Part shown: one piece after another, positions 22,186-30,809 of the stretch | Numbering within the stretch: the first letter of the stretch is position 1 | Layout: each line of letters opens with the position of its first letter | From: Microglena sp. YARC | Taxonomy: Eukaryota > Chlorophyta > Chlorophyceae > Chlamydomonadales > Chlamydomonadaceae | Assembly (NCBI GenBank): GCA_022414725.1 | Contig: CM039463.1 | Span: 27,366,003-27,430,002, forward strand | Length of the DNA stretch: 64,000 nucleotides | Direction of reading: 5' to 3' | The notes under the pieces: model-generated | What the model saw: the letters and a program-made list of their open reading frames with translations, nothing else | What the model was told of the DNA's origin: nothing | The model's database searches: none | Program-made: the position numbers and the translations under genes

Positions 22186-22530
22186 TGGTGGTGGGGGGGG
22201 GGGGGCAGCTCATTCCAGGCAGCCTGCAGAAACCAAGGTTGTTGTTGTTGTTGTTGGTGGTGGGTGGGGGGGGTCAGCTCACTCCAGGCAGCCTGCAGAA
22301 CCAAGGTTATTGGAGGTGGGGTGTGGTTAGCAGGGTGATGTTGGTAGTGGGTGGTGGTGGTGGTGGGTGGGTGGTAGGGTGAGGTTGGTGGTGGGGGTTG
22401 TTGTGGGTTGGGGATTGGGGTTGGGGGTGGTAGGGTGAGGTTGGTGGTGGTGGTGGTGTGTGTGTGGTGTGTGTGTGTGTGGGGGGGGGGGGATAGTGGA
22501 GGGCAGCTAACTCCAGGCAGCCTGATAAAG
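19929..22530 (-). repeat. Array of about 26 acceptor-side copies of the 19.9-kb exon
   Basis: Each unit of about 75-120 bp repeats, on the minus strand, TTGGTTCTGCAG (the splice acceptor) and GCTGCCTGGAGTG(C/A)GCTG (the first exon bases), followed by a variable C-rich and AC-rich spacer. Spacers contain G runs of up to about 20 on the plus strand. The proline/histidine-rich frames read through it are artefacts. Confidence 0.92.
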
Positions 22531-22534
22531 AGCC

Positions 22535-22770
22535 AAGGCCGTTTAGTAAGACGTATTCATACTTTCATTTGCGGTATCTGGGTGAAGGCCGATGCCTAAG
22601 TCATGGCAGGGATGTTTTTTTCAAACTTGAAAGTGGTTTTTTTGCGGTATCTGGGTGAAGGCCGATGCCTAAGTCCCTAAGTCATGGCAGGGATGTTTTT
22701 TTCAAACCTGAAAGTGGTTTTTTCTAGCTTTATGGTTTAGGGTTTAGGGTTTAGGGTATAGGAGATCTGG
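22535..22770 (+). repeat. MITE fragments and telomere-like repeat
   Basis: GCGGTATCTGGGTGAAGGCC appears twice (also at 19821), each followed by GGCAGGGATGTTTTTTTCAA and AAGTGGTTTTTT, the left end of the CAGGGATTG MITE. Next come three TTTAGGG units (22735-22758), the plant/green-algal telomere motif. Confidence 0.75.
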
Positions 22771-22859
22771 CTTGTGAATGCTAGCTCACTGGAGGGCAGC
22801 TTCCCCCCTCCCCTTGCACCGGCTGCCAACCAGGCCGCACGAGAAGCCTATTCTGCCAT

Positions 22860-23319
22860 ACCTGAGGAGGATCGCCAGGCTGACAATCAGTCAACGCTGG
22901 TTTCGCTGAGCGTTCCCGCCCTTGCACCGCCCATCCCATGTCTGCAACCTCTTCCCATTGCATTGAGAAGCCTGACACTACGCATTGTGAGACAGCGAGC
23001 GCGAGTTGAATGCATACAACAACCCATGTACCCAAGTGAAGCCAAGCCATTAATACGCATTGGGAAGCCTGCCACTACGCATTGTGAGACAGCGAGCACG
23101 AGTTGAATGCATTAAACAACACATGTACCCAAGTGAAGTTCAAGGTGATTGGATTGTTTCCGTCAACGCCTGGCTGCCAATCTGGCCGCCCGGGAAGCCT
23201 GTCACGCAAACGGGCTTGCCCCCTCAACCTCACGCCTCATAATAGGGCGTACTATTTATTTGTGTATTTATGTAAACACATACAGACAAGCCTTGCATTG
23301 TGAGACAGCGTGCGCGAGT
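22860..23319. repeat. Dispersed repeats, no gene
   Basis: CATTGTGAGACAGCGAGC(G/A)C and GAGTTGAATGCAT occur in tandem at 22985 and 23080, matching 8190-8420 in diverged form. At 23205-23275 there is a CCCCCTCAACCTCACGCC copy. Confidence 0.6.
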
Positions 23320-23514
23320 CAGGGAACTTCAAATGGCCGAATTGGCCAGCTCTTTAGCGCACTTGAAAACAAAAAAACTGCGCTTTGTAGTGCAAAAAGC
23401 GCAAAAATTGCTTGCTGCGCCCACAGGGAGTTGCAGAAAACTGCGCTTAAAGCGCAGAAAGGGCCAAAAAGTCAGCGCTCAAAAGCGCAAAAGCGCACGC
23501 TTTGAATTACCCTG
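23320..23514 (+). mobile_element. hAT-like MITE with perfect 8-bp target duplication
   Basis: The 195-bp element begins CAGGGAACTTCAAATGG and ends GCTTTGAATTACCCTG (inverted: CAGGGTAATTCAAAGC). GCGCGAGT is repeated exactly at 23312-23319 and 23515-23522. The interior is dense in GCGC/AAAAGCGC words. The same family is at 29134-29328 and, inverted and diverged, at 52282-52470. Confidence 0.93.
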
Positions 23515-23839
23515 GCGCGAGTTGAATGCATTAAACAATACATGTACCCAAGTGAAGTTCAAGGTGACAGGATTGTTTCCGCCAATGCCCGGCTGCCAAC
23601 CAGGCCTGCCCCCTCAACCTCACGCTATGTAGTAAGGCGAACTATTTATTTGTGTATTTACGTAAACACATACAGACAAGCCTTGCAAGGTAAGCCCAAA
23701 GACTTTGACAGTTCTGGCCAGAGGATTCTGTCAGCTTTTAGGCACTCTAGGTTGCGTTAGCTTTGGCTGAATAGCCAGTCAGGGGAGCTGCCTAGAAGCT
23801 GCTGTATATAACCAAAAGGTAAAACAATGAAATACATGC

Positions 23840-23892
23840 ATGCATACATACATACATACATACATACATACATACATACATACATACATACA

Positions 23893-23926
<34 letters not shown>

Positions 23927-24010
23927 CATATATACATACATACATACATACATACATACATACATACATACATACATACATACTTACATACATACATACA
24001 TACATACATA
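23840..24010. repeat. CATA microsatellite
   Basis: About 40 ACAT units, with two short interruptions. Confidence 0.98.
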
Positions 24011-24054
24011 TAAACATACCGGAAAGAAAAACACTGAAATACATAAGTAAAAGC

Positions 24055-24285
24055 CAATCTTACCTCCGGAAGCAGTCCATTTCTGGCTGAATAGCAAGTC
24101 AGGGGAGCTGCCTAGAAGCTGCTGCCTACTGCCAAAAAGCATGCATACATAAAATCAAATCTTACCTCCGGGATCAGTCCAGTGTACTCCTACAAGCAAA
24201 TCTTACCTCCGGGATCAGTCCAGTGCACTCCTACAAGCAAATCTTACCTCCGGGATCAGTCCAGTGTACTCCTACAAGCAAAGAA
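24055..24285 (-). repeat. 41-bp array with splice donor, possible micro-exon
   Basis: Three units (CTTACCTCCG at 24161, 24202, 24243) and a diverged one at 24060 read on the minus strand TTTGCTTGTAG, GAGTACACTGGACTGATCCC, GGAG, GTAAGATT. Each unit thus holds an acceptor-like AG, 24 exon-like bases (EYTGLIPE) and a donor. One may be a real exon of the large gene in the unresolved interval, or all may be junction copies. Confidence 0.55.
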
Positions 24286-24399
24286 ATTAGTTCTAAAAAT
24301 TGAAGTACTAAGTCAGAGCTACTGTAACTATCATCAACGGCAAAACGAGCCTCTACATATGTAGGGACCGGCATATTGCCGTTCCTTATACATAAGGCA

Positions 24400-24710
24400 G
24401 ACATCACATGCAAACATGCAGATATGCAAACATGCAGACATGCAAACATGAAACATGCAGACATGCAAGCAAGCAAACATGCAGACATGCAGACATGCAG
24501 ATATGCAAACATGCAGATATGCAGACATACAGACGTGCAAACATGCAAACATGCAGACATGCAAACAAGCAAACAAGGAAACATGCAGACATGCAGATAT
24601 GCAAACATGCAGATATGCAGACATACAGACGTGCAAACATGTAAATATGCAGACATGCAGACATGCAAACAAGCAAACATGCAAACATGGCTTGAGCACC
24701 CAACAGATAA
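24400..24710. repeat. ATGCA(A/G)AC microsatellite-like array
   Basis: 8-bp words ACATGCAA, ACATGCAG and ATATGCAG are mixed irregularly over 300 bp. No gene is seen from 24285 to 24980; 24815-24990 is C/A-rich. Confidence 0.93.
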
Positions 24711-24969
24711 ATATATGGGAGTTTGAGCAACCATCAGATCAAGACATGGTGATTGAGTAGTCATCAAATCAAGAGATGTGAGTTTCGGCAAACATGGTGA
24801 GAGTTTTTGCAAGAACCCCCCCCCCACACACACACACACCCACACAACTACCTCAGCGACCACCCTTACTGGGCAAGGGCGCAAAAAAATGTTTTCTATG
24901 CTCCTCCCCCCCTCCCCCTGCTACCACCACCACCACCACCATCCCCTCCCCTCCCACCCCACACAACCC

Positions 24970-25515
24970 CACACAACCACCCCTTGTACCACCACTATCT
25001 CTATTCACGTTCCTATCACCATGTTGCACCAACCCTCGATTATCAACTAAGCTGGCAATGTTATAAATGTCACTCATAAATGTACAAATCTACAAAGCAA
25101 CTTCTACATCCGCCACCACCAATTCCCATCCTACTTCCCGCAAGCTTGGACCACCCCTTGCACCATCACTATCTCTATTCACATCCCTTTCACCATGTGG
25201 CACCAACCCTCAGTTACCAGCTAAGCTGGCAATGTTATAAATGTCACTCATAAATGCTCATGTCGACAAAGCAACTTCTACATCTGCCACCACCAATTCC
25301 CATCCTACTTCCCGCAAGCTTGGACCACCCCTTGCACCACCGCTATCTCTATTCACATCCCTTTCACCGTGTGACACCAACCGTCGATTATCAGCTAAGC
25401 TGGCAATGAAATAAATGCCACTCATATCAGTCACTCATAAATGCTCAAATATACAAAGCAACTTCTACATCTACTATCACTGATTCCCATCCTACTCCCC
25501 ACAAGCTTGGACCTG
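24970..25515. repeat. 174-187-bp tandem repeat, three units
   Basis: Units contain AGCTGGCAATG(T/A)(T/A)ATAAATG, GCAACTTCTACAT (25097, 25271, 25458) and CCCATCCTACT(T)CCC(G/C)(C/A)CAAGCTTGG. The last segment resembles the reverse of GCAAGCCTGCGGGAAG next to the 26.6-kb exon, so this may also be a junction array. Confidence 0.8.
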
Positions 25516-25614
25516 GACAAGTCTTTCAACTCTCTACTTCGCTTATTATGCTCCCTGGTTTCCCTGGGTATCGCACTGGGTGGGGGGAAGCTTGTCCCCA
25601 CATAGCCAGATCTC

Positions 25615-25695
25615 CTTGGGTTTAGGGTTTAGGGTTTAGGGGTTTGAGTTTAGGGTTCAGTGGTTAAGGGTTTAGGCTTTAGGGTATAGGTTTCT
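25615..25695 (+). repeat. Interstitial TTTAGGG repeats
   Basis: Three exact TTTAGGG units and several variants (TTTAGGGG, TTTAGGC). A second block of TTTAGGG-type units, inverted, is at 62802-62829. The surrounding 25515-26018 shows no gene; a GGGGGACTTGG(G)AT(G/C)A(A/G)GAGGACGGTGA segment occurs twice (25747 and 25958). Confidence 0.85.
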
Positions 25696-26028
25696 GATTC
25701 ACTGGGGACTGGCTTTGTGGGGAGTAGCATCCCCCCTCCATCGCACGGGGGGACTTGGATGAAGAGGACGGTGAGTAGGGGGTGCCAAAATTAACTAACC
25801 CTGTCGCTGCACAATCAACCTAACGACGAAAAAATCAAATTCCGAATCCCACACTGCCTAGTTTCGATAGTTAGTGTGCCCTAGTTAGCGGCTACCTATA
25901 AGGAAATCTTCCTGGTGCTCACGGGATTGGTTGGCGGTGGCGCGTGGCGTATCGCACGGGGAGACTTGGGATCAGAGGACGGTGATCAGCCTATAGTTGT
26001 TTACTCTAGCAAGATGTCACACATCAAT

Positions 26029-26300
26029 AGGGGTCGGCTATGTTATATAATATTAGTGAATAAATAATATGATATAATATTATTAAAATTATCTCTCTTG
26101 TTTCTATTATATTGAGATGTTCGATTAGATTGAGATAGTCGATTATAATAAAATCTCTCTTATCTCTATTATATTGAGATAGTCGGAAGAGCTGTTCCAT
26201 CAGAATCCCGAATTTATTTGAAAAACTAATATTATTTTGACACTATAATATTATTAGTTAATATTAGTTTTTTAAACACTAATATTAGTTGCCGTTCCCT
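26029..26300. mobile_element. MITE, AGGG(G/A)(A/T)CGGC family
   Basis: It starts AGGGGTCGGCTATGTTATAT and ends ACTAATATTAGTTGCCGTTC CCT; the outer 12 bases are inverted copies (AGGGGTCGGCTA against AGGGAACGGCAA). ACACATCAAT (26019-26028) and ACACATCAGT (26301-26310) flank it, a 9 of 10 duplication, which suggests a Mutator-like origin. Related copies are at 38045, 38876 and 46822. Confidence 0.88.
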
Positions 26301-26324
26301 ACACATCAGTAACCACAGTATCGT

Positions 26325-26413
26325 TTTTGGGGCTACGCGTAGCAGCTTCCACCCAGCTCCACTAGCCAGCAACTGAGTCGAGCCCAAAGATTACAGCTGC
26401 ATTGGAGTGATAT
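26325..26413 (+). repeat. Fragment of the CTACGCGTAGCAGCTTC element
   Basis: TTTTTGGGGCTACGCGTAGC and CCAAAGATTACAGCTGCATT match the left half of the element at 41047-41239. Confidence 0.8.
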
Positions 26414-26505
26414 CATATGATGCCGGCAGTCTGGCCAGGCTAAAGTTACCATTTATTTACAATAGCATACTCGCCTTGGTCAACATCATATGAAATACGG
26501 TCCCT
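26413..26505. mobile_element. MITE, CATATGAT family, at the edge of an exon
   Basis: CATATGAT words at both ends and a right end ATACGGTCCCT (inverted AGGGACCGTAT) place it with the elements at 38264, 39110 and 47045. It abuts sequence that continues the open frame of the exon at 26556-26633. Confidence 0.65.
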
Positions 26506-26555
26506 ATCCTTGTAAGATGTGACAATCCAATCCAATCCTTCCCGCAGGCTTGCAC

Positions 26556-26633
26556 CTGCTCAAGCTGGGTACCAGAGGAGACTCCCCGCTTGACATATGG
26601 GTAGCGCAACTTTGCTTGGTAAAGCCTTCCCTT
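26556..26633 (-). CDS. Large gene, probable exon 10
   Basis: The acceptor is TCCCTCCCCCCAG; the frame required by exon 9 reads KGRLYQAKLRYPYVKRGVSS and then GTQLEQ, followed by CAG-GTGCAAGC as a possible donor. The frame stays open for 15 further codons (VQACGKDWIGL) up to the MITE at 26505, so the true 3' end is uncertain. The sequence is unlike the flanking repeats. No domain is assigned to it. Confidence 0.6.
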
Positions 26634-26664
26634 CTGGGGGGAGGGAGCCCCCAGAGTCACACAC

Positions 26665-26935
26665 CACCACCATAAATAGCATTGTCCTTATCATCATCAT
26701 CTTCACTACCACCACCACTATCATCACCATCATCATTTCCTCCACCAACACCATCATCACCACCACATATGTCCTCTTCATCACCACCACCACTATCATC
26801 TTCACCACCACCATCACTATCACAACCATCTCCACCACCACCATTGTCATCACCACCACCACTATCATCTTCACCACCACCACCCTCACCACCCTCACCA
26901 CCCTCACCACCCTCACCACCACCACAATCACCACT
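26665..26935. repeat. CAC/ATC trinucleotide repeats
   Basis: Mixed (CAC)n and (CAT)n tracts fill this part of intron 9. Confidence 0.95.
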
Positions 26936-27202
26936 ACCATTCTCACCGAAAATCTTCCAACTGGCACTTTGGTTAACGGCATGTACAGGCCGGCCCTCAC
27001 CACCACCACAATCACCACTACCAATCTCACCAAAAATCTTCCAACTGGCACTTTGGTTAACGGCATGTACAGGCCGGCCCTCACCACCACCACAATCACC
27101 ACTACCAATCTCACCAAAAATCTTCCAACTGGTACTTTATTTGGTTGGCAGCATGTACAGGCCGGCCCTCACCACCACCACAATCACCACTACCATTCTC
27201 AC
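26936..27202 (-). repeat. Donor-side copies of exon 9
   Basis: Three units of about 80-90 bp precede the exon itself; each contains, on the minus strand, GGCCTGTACATGCCGTTAAC, AGTTGGAAGATTTT and a GTGAGA donor, followed by about 40 bp of intron (GTGGTGGTGAGGG). The exon 9 end at 27203-27240 is the parent. Confidence 0.92.
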
Positions 27203-27337
27203 CGAAAATCTTCCAACTGGCACTTTGGTTAACGGCATGTACAGGCCAGCCGTCCATGGCCTTGAGGATGCCTTGAGGCTCATGTCTATGTAGGGCAGGC
27301 CGTTTGGCCAGTAACCCCCAGCTACTGTGGGGAAGCC
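27203..27337 (-). CDS. Large gene, exon 9
   Basis: The exon is 135 bp (45 codons, phase 0 to phase 0) with acceptor GTGTGCAACAG and donor TTTTCG-GTGAGA. It reads GFPTVAGGYWPNGLPYIDMS and continues LKASSRPWTAGLYMPLTKVP, ending VGRFS. It probably forms the linker between the propeller and the C-terminal domain (residues 403-447). Both its acceptor and its donor have been amplified into flanking arrays. Confidence 0.88.
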
Positions 27338-28090
27338 CTGTTGCACACGTCATCGAGTTGGGGTGCACAGGTCAGGTGGTTTGCATGTGCTGATGCTAGT
27401 TTTGTTGTTTTTGTTTTTATTGTTTTATTGTTCTGGGGAAGTTTGTTTTATTGTTGCACACGTCATCGAGTTGGGGTGCAAAGATCAGGTGATATGCACA
27501 TGCTGATGCTGTTTTTGTTATTTTCGTTTGAGTGCTCTGGGAAAGCCCTGTTGCAAACATCATCAAGCTGGGGTGCACATGTCAGATGATATGCATGTGC
27601 ATATGCTGATGCTGTTTTTGTTTTATTGTTGTATTGTTGTATTGTTCAGGGGAAGTTTGTTTTATTGTTGCACAGGTCATCGAGTTGGGGTGCACAGGTC
27701 AGGTGATATGCATGTGCTGATGCTGTTTTTGTTGTATTGTTGTATTGTTCAGGGGAAGCCCTGTTGCACACGTCATCGGGTTGTGGAGGGCTGTCGGTTG
27801 AGTGTTGCTTGTTTGTTGTTGGTTGCCCTGTTGCACACGCCATCGAGTTGGGGTGCACAGGTCAGGTGATGTGCATGTGCTGATGCTGTTTTTGTTTTAT
27901 TGTTTCACTTCTGGGAAAGCCCTGTTGCACACGTCATCAAGTTGTGGAAGGCTGTTGGTTGATGGTTGGTTTTGTTGGTTGATTGTTGGTTGGTGCCCTG
28001 TTGCGGCATCATCAAGTTGTGGAGCACTGTATGTTGGTTGTTGGTTGGTGCCCTGTTGCACACGTCATCAAGTTGTGGAGCACTGTATGC
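27338..28090 (-). repeat. Acceptor-side copies of exon 9
   Basis: About eight units contain, on the minus strand, AACTCGATGACGTGTGCAAC, AGGGCTTCCC or a truncated form of it, i.e. the 3' end of intron 8 and the first exon bases. Spacers are (TTG)n-rich. Confidence 0.88.
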
Positions 28091-28250
28091 TGGTTGTTGG
28101 TTGGTTGGTTGGTTGGTTGGTTGGTTGGTTGGTTGGTTGGTTGGTTGGTTGGTTGGTTGGTTGGTTGGTTGGTTGGTTGGTTAGTTGGTTGGTTGGTTGG
28201 TTGGTTGGTTGGTTGGTTGGTTGGTTGGTTGGTTGGTTGGTGGTCGGTGC
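28091..28250. repeat. GGTT microsatellite
   Basis: About 38 GGTT units, almost perfect; the same motif is in the array at 1-650. Confidence 0.98.
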
Positions 28251-28359
28251 CCTGTTGCGGCATCATAAAGTTGTGGAGCACTGTATGTTGGTTAGTTATT
28301 GTTTATTTTTGGTTGGTTGTTGGTTGGTTGGTTGATGGATGAGCTTGAAGGGTTTTTTG

Positions 28360-28916
28360 GGCTGACATTTCTTACCTGTTTTTGTACGTCTTATTTTCTT
28401 ACCTGTTTTTGTGCGCCTTATTTTCTTACCTGTTTTTGTATGCTTATTTTCTTACCTGTTTTTGCAGTGTTTTTGTACCTCTTATTTTCTAAAATATTTT
28501 TCGAGCACAGGGATGAGCTCGAAGGGGTACTTGGGCTGGTATCTTGTACCTCATATTTTTTTACCTGTTTATTGAGCAAAGGGGTGAGCTTGCAGATTCC
28601 TTCGGCAGATAATTTGTACCTCTTATTGTTTTACCTGTTTTTTGAGCGAAGGGATGAGCTTTCAGGTTCCTTCGGCAGATATTTTGTACCTCTTATTTTC
28701 TTACCTGTTTTTCCGAGCACAGGGATGAGCTTGAAGGGGTACTTGGGCTGGTATCTCGTTCCTCTTATTTTCTTACCTGTTTATTGAGCGAAGGGGTGAG
28801 CTTGCAGGTTCCTTCGGCAGATAATTTGTACCTCTTATTTTCTTACCTGTTTTTTTAGCGAAGGGATGAGCTTGCAGGTTCCTTCGGCAGGTATTTTGTA
28901 CCTCTTATTTTCTTAC
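28360..28916 (-). repeat. Donor-side copies of exon 8
   Basis: Six longer units of 60-90 bp plus four short ones at 28370-28460 contain, on the minus strand, TCATCCCT(T/G)CGCT(C)AAAAAACAG or close variants and GTAAGAAAATAAGAGGTAC. They copy the last 20-50 bases of exon 8 and the start of intron 8. Confidence 0.92.
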
Positions 28917-29090
28917 CTGTTTTTCGAGCGAAGGAATGAGCCTGAAGGGGTTCTTGGGCTGATATTTTGTATTCAGGGTGGTGATCAGGTCGGCGGCTGG
29001 TTTGGGGGAACCTGAGTGTTGAGCACGGTATGTGCTTGACTCCCCTAGCTCAGGTGCTGCGATGACGTTGGTCAAACCTGCTGATGGCAC
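28917..29090 (-). CDS. Large gene, exon 8
   Basis: The exon is 174 bp (58 codons, phase 0 to phase 0) with acceptor CACCTGCTATCCAG and donor AAACAG-GTAAGA. It starts VPSAGLTNVIAAPELGESST and ends with NPFRLIPSLEKQ. It follows the WKRE end of exon 7, giving WKRE-VPSAGL, which I read as the last propeller strand followed by a linker. Its acceptor and donor are both amplified next to it. Confidence 0.9.
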
Positions 29091-29133
29091 CTGGATAGCA
29101 GGTGTTTTGGTCAGAAAAAGAAACAGTATATTA

Positions 29134-29328
29134 CAGGGTACTTCAAATGGCCAAATTGGCCAGCGCTTTAGCGCACTTGAAAACAAAAAAACTGCGCTTT
29201 GTGGTGCAAAAAGCGCAAAAATTGCTTGCTGCGCCCACAGGGAGTTGCAGAAAACTGTGCTTAAAGCGCAGAAAGGGCCAAAAAGTCAGCGCTCAAAAGC
29301 GCAAAAGCGCGCGCTTTGAATTACCCTG
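29134..29328 (+). mobile_element. hAT-like MITE inside an acceptor array
   Basis: This is a second copy of the 23320-23514 element, with ends CAGGGTACTTCAAATGG and TTTGAATTACCCTG. Flanks GTATATTA and GTGTAGTA each differ by one base from GTGTATTA, which is the sequence at the same place in the neighbouring array units (GCAGTGTATTAACGTAGCTC). Those units serve as empty sites. Confidence 0.92.
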
Positions 29329-29334
29329 GTGTAG

Positions 29335-30130
29335 TAACGTAGCTCCTAGATGATTTCGGGGTTTGATTAGCCGCTTTTTTTTGTCAACCCTGCTGGTAGC
29401 ACCCTGTTGAGGGCACAGGGGGGGGCAGGGAGTTTGGTGAGAAAGCAGTGTATTAACGTAGCTCCTAGTTTCTTTTGGGTTGTGATAAGCAGCGTTTTGG
29501 TCAACCCTGCTGGTGGCACCATGTTGATGGCACAGGGGGGGGGGGGGGGGGCAGGGAGTTTGGTGAGAAAGCAGTGTATTAACGTAGCTCCTAGTTTCTT
29601 TTGGGTTGTGATAAGCAGCGTTTTGGTCAACCTGCTGGTGGCACCATGTTGAGGGCACAGGGGGGGGGCAGGGAGTTTGGTGAGAAAGCAGTGTATTAAT
29701 GTAGCTCCTAATTTCCTTTGGGTTGTGATAAGCCGCTTTTTTGTCAACCCTGCTGGTGGCACCCTGTTGATGGCACAGGGGGGGGCAGGGAGTTTGGTGA
29801 GAAAGCAGTGTATTAACGTAGCTTCTAGTTACTCCTTGGTTGTGATTAGCAGCTTTTTGGTCAACCCTACTGGTGGCACCCTGTTGATGGCACAGGGGGG
29901 GGCAGGGAGTTGGGTGAGAAACCAGTGTATTAACGTAGCTTCTAGTTACTCCTTGGCTGTGATTAGCAGCTTTTTGGTCAACCCTACTGGTGGCAACTTG
30001 TTGAGGGCACATGGGGTAGCAGAGGTGTTGGTGAGAAAAAGGAAACAGTGTTTTAACTTAGCTTCTAGTTGCTTTTGGGTTGTGATTTGCAGCTTTTTGG
30101 CCAACCCTGCTGGTGGCACCTAAGTAACAG
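29335..30130 (-). repeat. Acceptor-side copies of exon 8
   Basis: About seven units of roughly 110-125 bp contain, on the minus strand, CAACA(G)GGTGCCACCAGCA and GGGTTGACC, i.e. the first bases of exon 8 (VPPAGLT in place of VPSAGLT), with intron sequence in between. One more copy with VPSAGLTK is at about 30385-30410. Confidence 0.9.
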
Positions 30131-30159
30131 GGGTTTTGGTGAAAAAAGGGCCTTGAATT

Positions 30160-30800
30160 TGAACTTGAACTTGGTTACATAGCTTCAGCCAGCAATTTGG
30201 CTGCTGGCTGTCTCGAGAAAATAAACCAGTGTTGTAACACAGCTCCTAGTTGCCTTTTGGGGTGCTAAGTCTCCCTTGAATCCGTCAAGCAGAGGGCACA
30301 TTTAGAGTCCAGTAGGGCACCAGGAAAAATATCATCATCATCATCATCATCATCATCATTATCATCATCATCACTAGTAACTTTTTTTGTCAATCCTGCT
30401 GATGGCACCTGGGGAGCCGTTTTATTTTTGTAAGAAAAGGAAGCAGAGTATTTACATAGCACTATGGTGCTCCCAGTTGCTTAGGGGTGCGATTAGCACC
30501 TTTTTTGTAAATCCTGCTGACAGAATCTGGGTAGCGGGGTTTCGGTAGGAATTTTGGTGCAGGGGTATTTTTTGTGCAGAGACATCTTGGGTATGTACTA
30601 GATGGGATGGTTTTGGTAGGAAAAGGAAACAGTGTATTTAAGTAGCACCATGGTGCCCCCTAGTTATTTTGGGGTGCGATTAGCACCTATTATGGCCATT
30701 CCAGAATGAAATAAAAACACTGAAAATAGTTGGAAAATAGGGGAAAAGGAGTTTAAATAGATGCAACCGAGTTGCACTAAAAACGAAAATCCAGAGTTGC
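30160..30800. repeat. Intron sequence, dispersed repeat fragment, ATC tract
   Basis: An inverted copy of the GCAGCCAAATTGCTGGC repeat is at 30165-30215 and a (ATC)n tract at 30330-30372. Two diverged units with CAGTGTATTTA(A/C)(G/A)TAGCAC continue the acceptor array. No gene is seen. Confidence 0.6.
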
Positions 30801-30809
30801 ACTAAGAAA

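Noticed and set aside
19865..22304. Pro/His/Thr-rich frames of up to 660 codons
   Set aside because: They translate the acceptor array with its AC-rich spacers; periodic changes of frame and unit length do not suit a gene.
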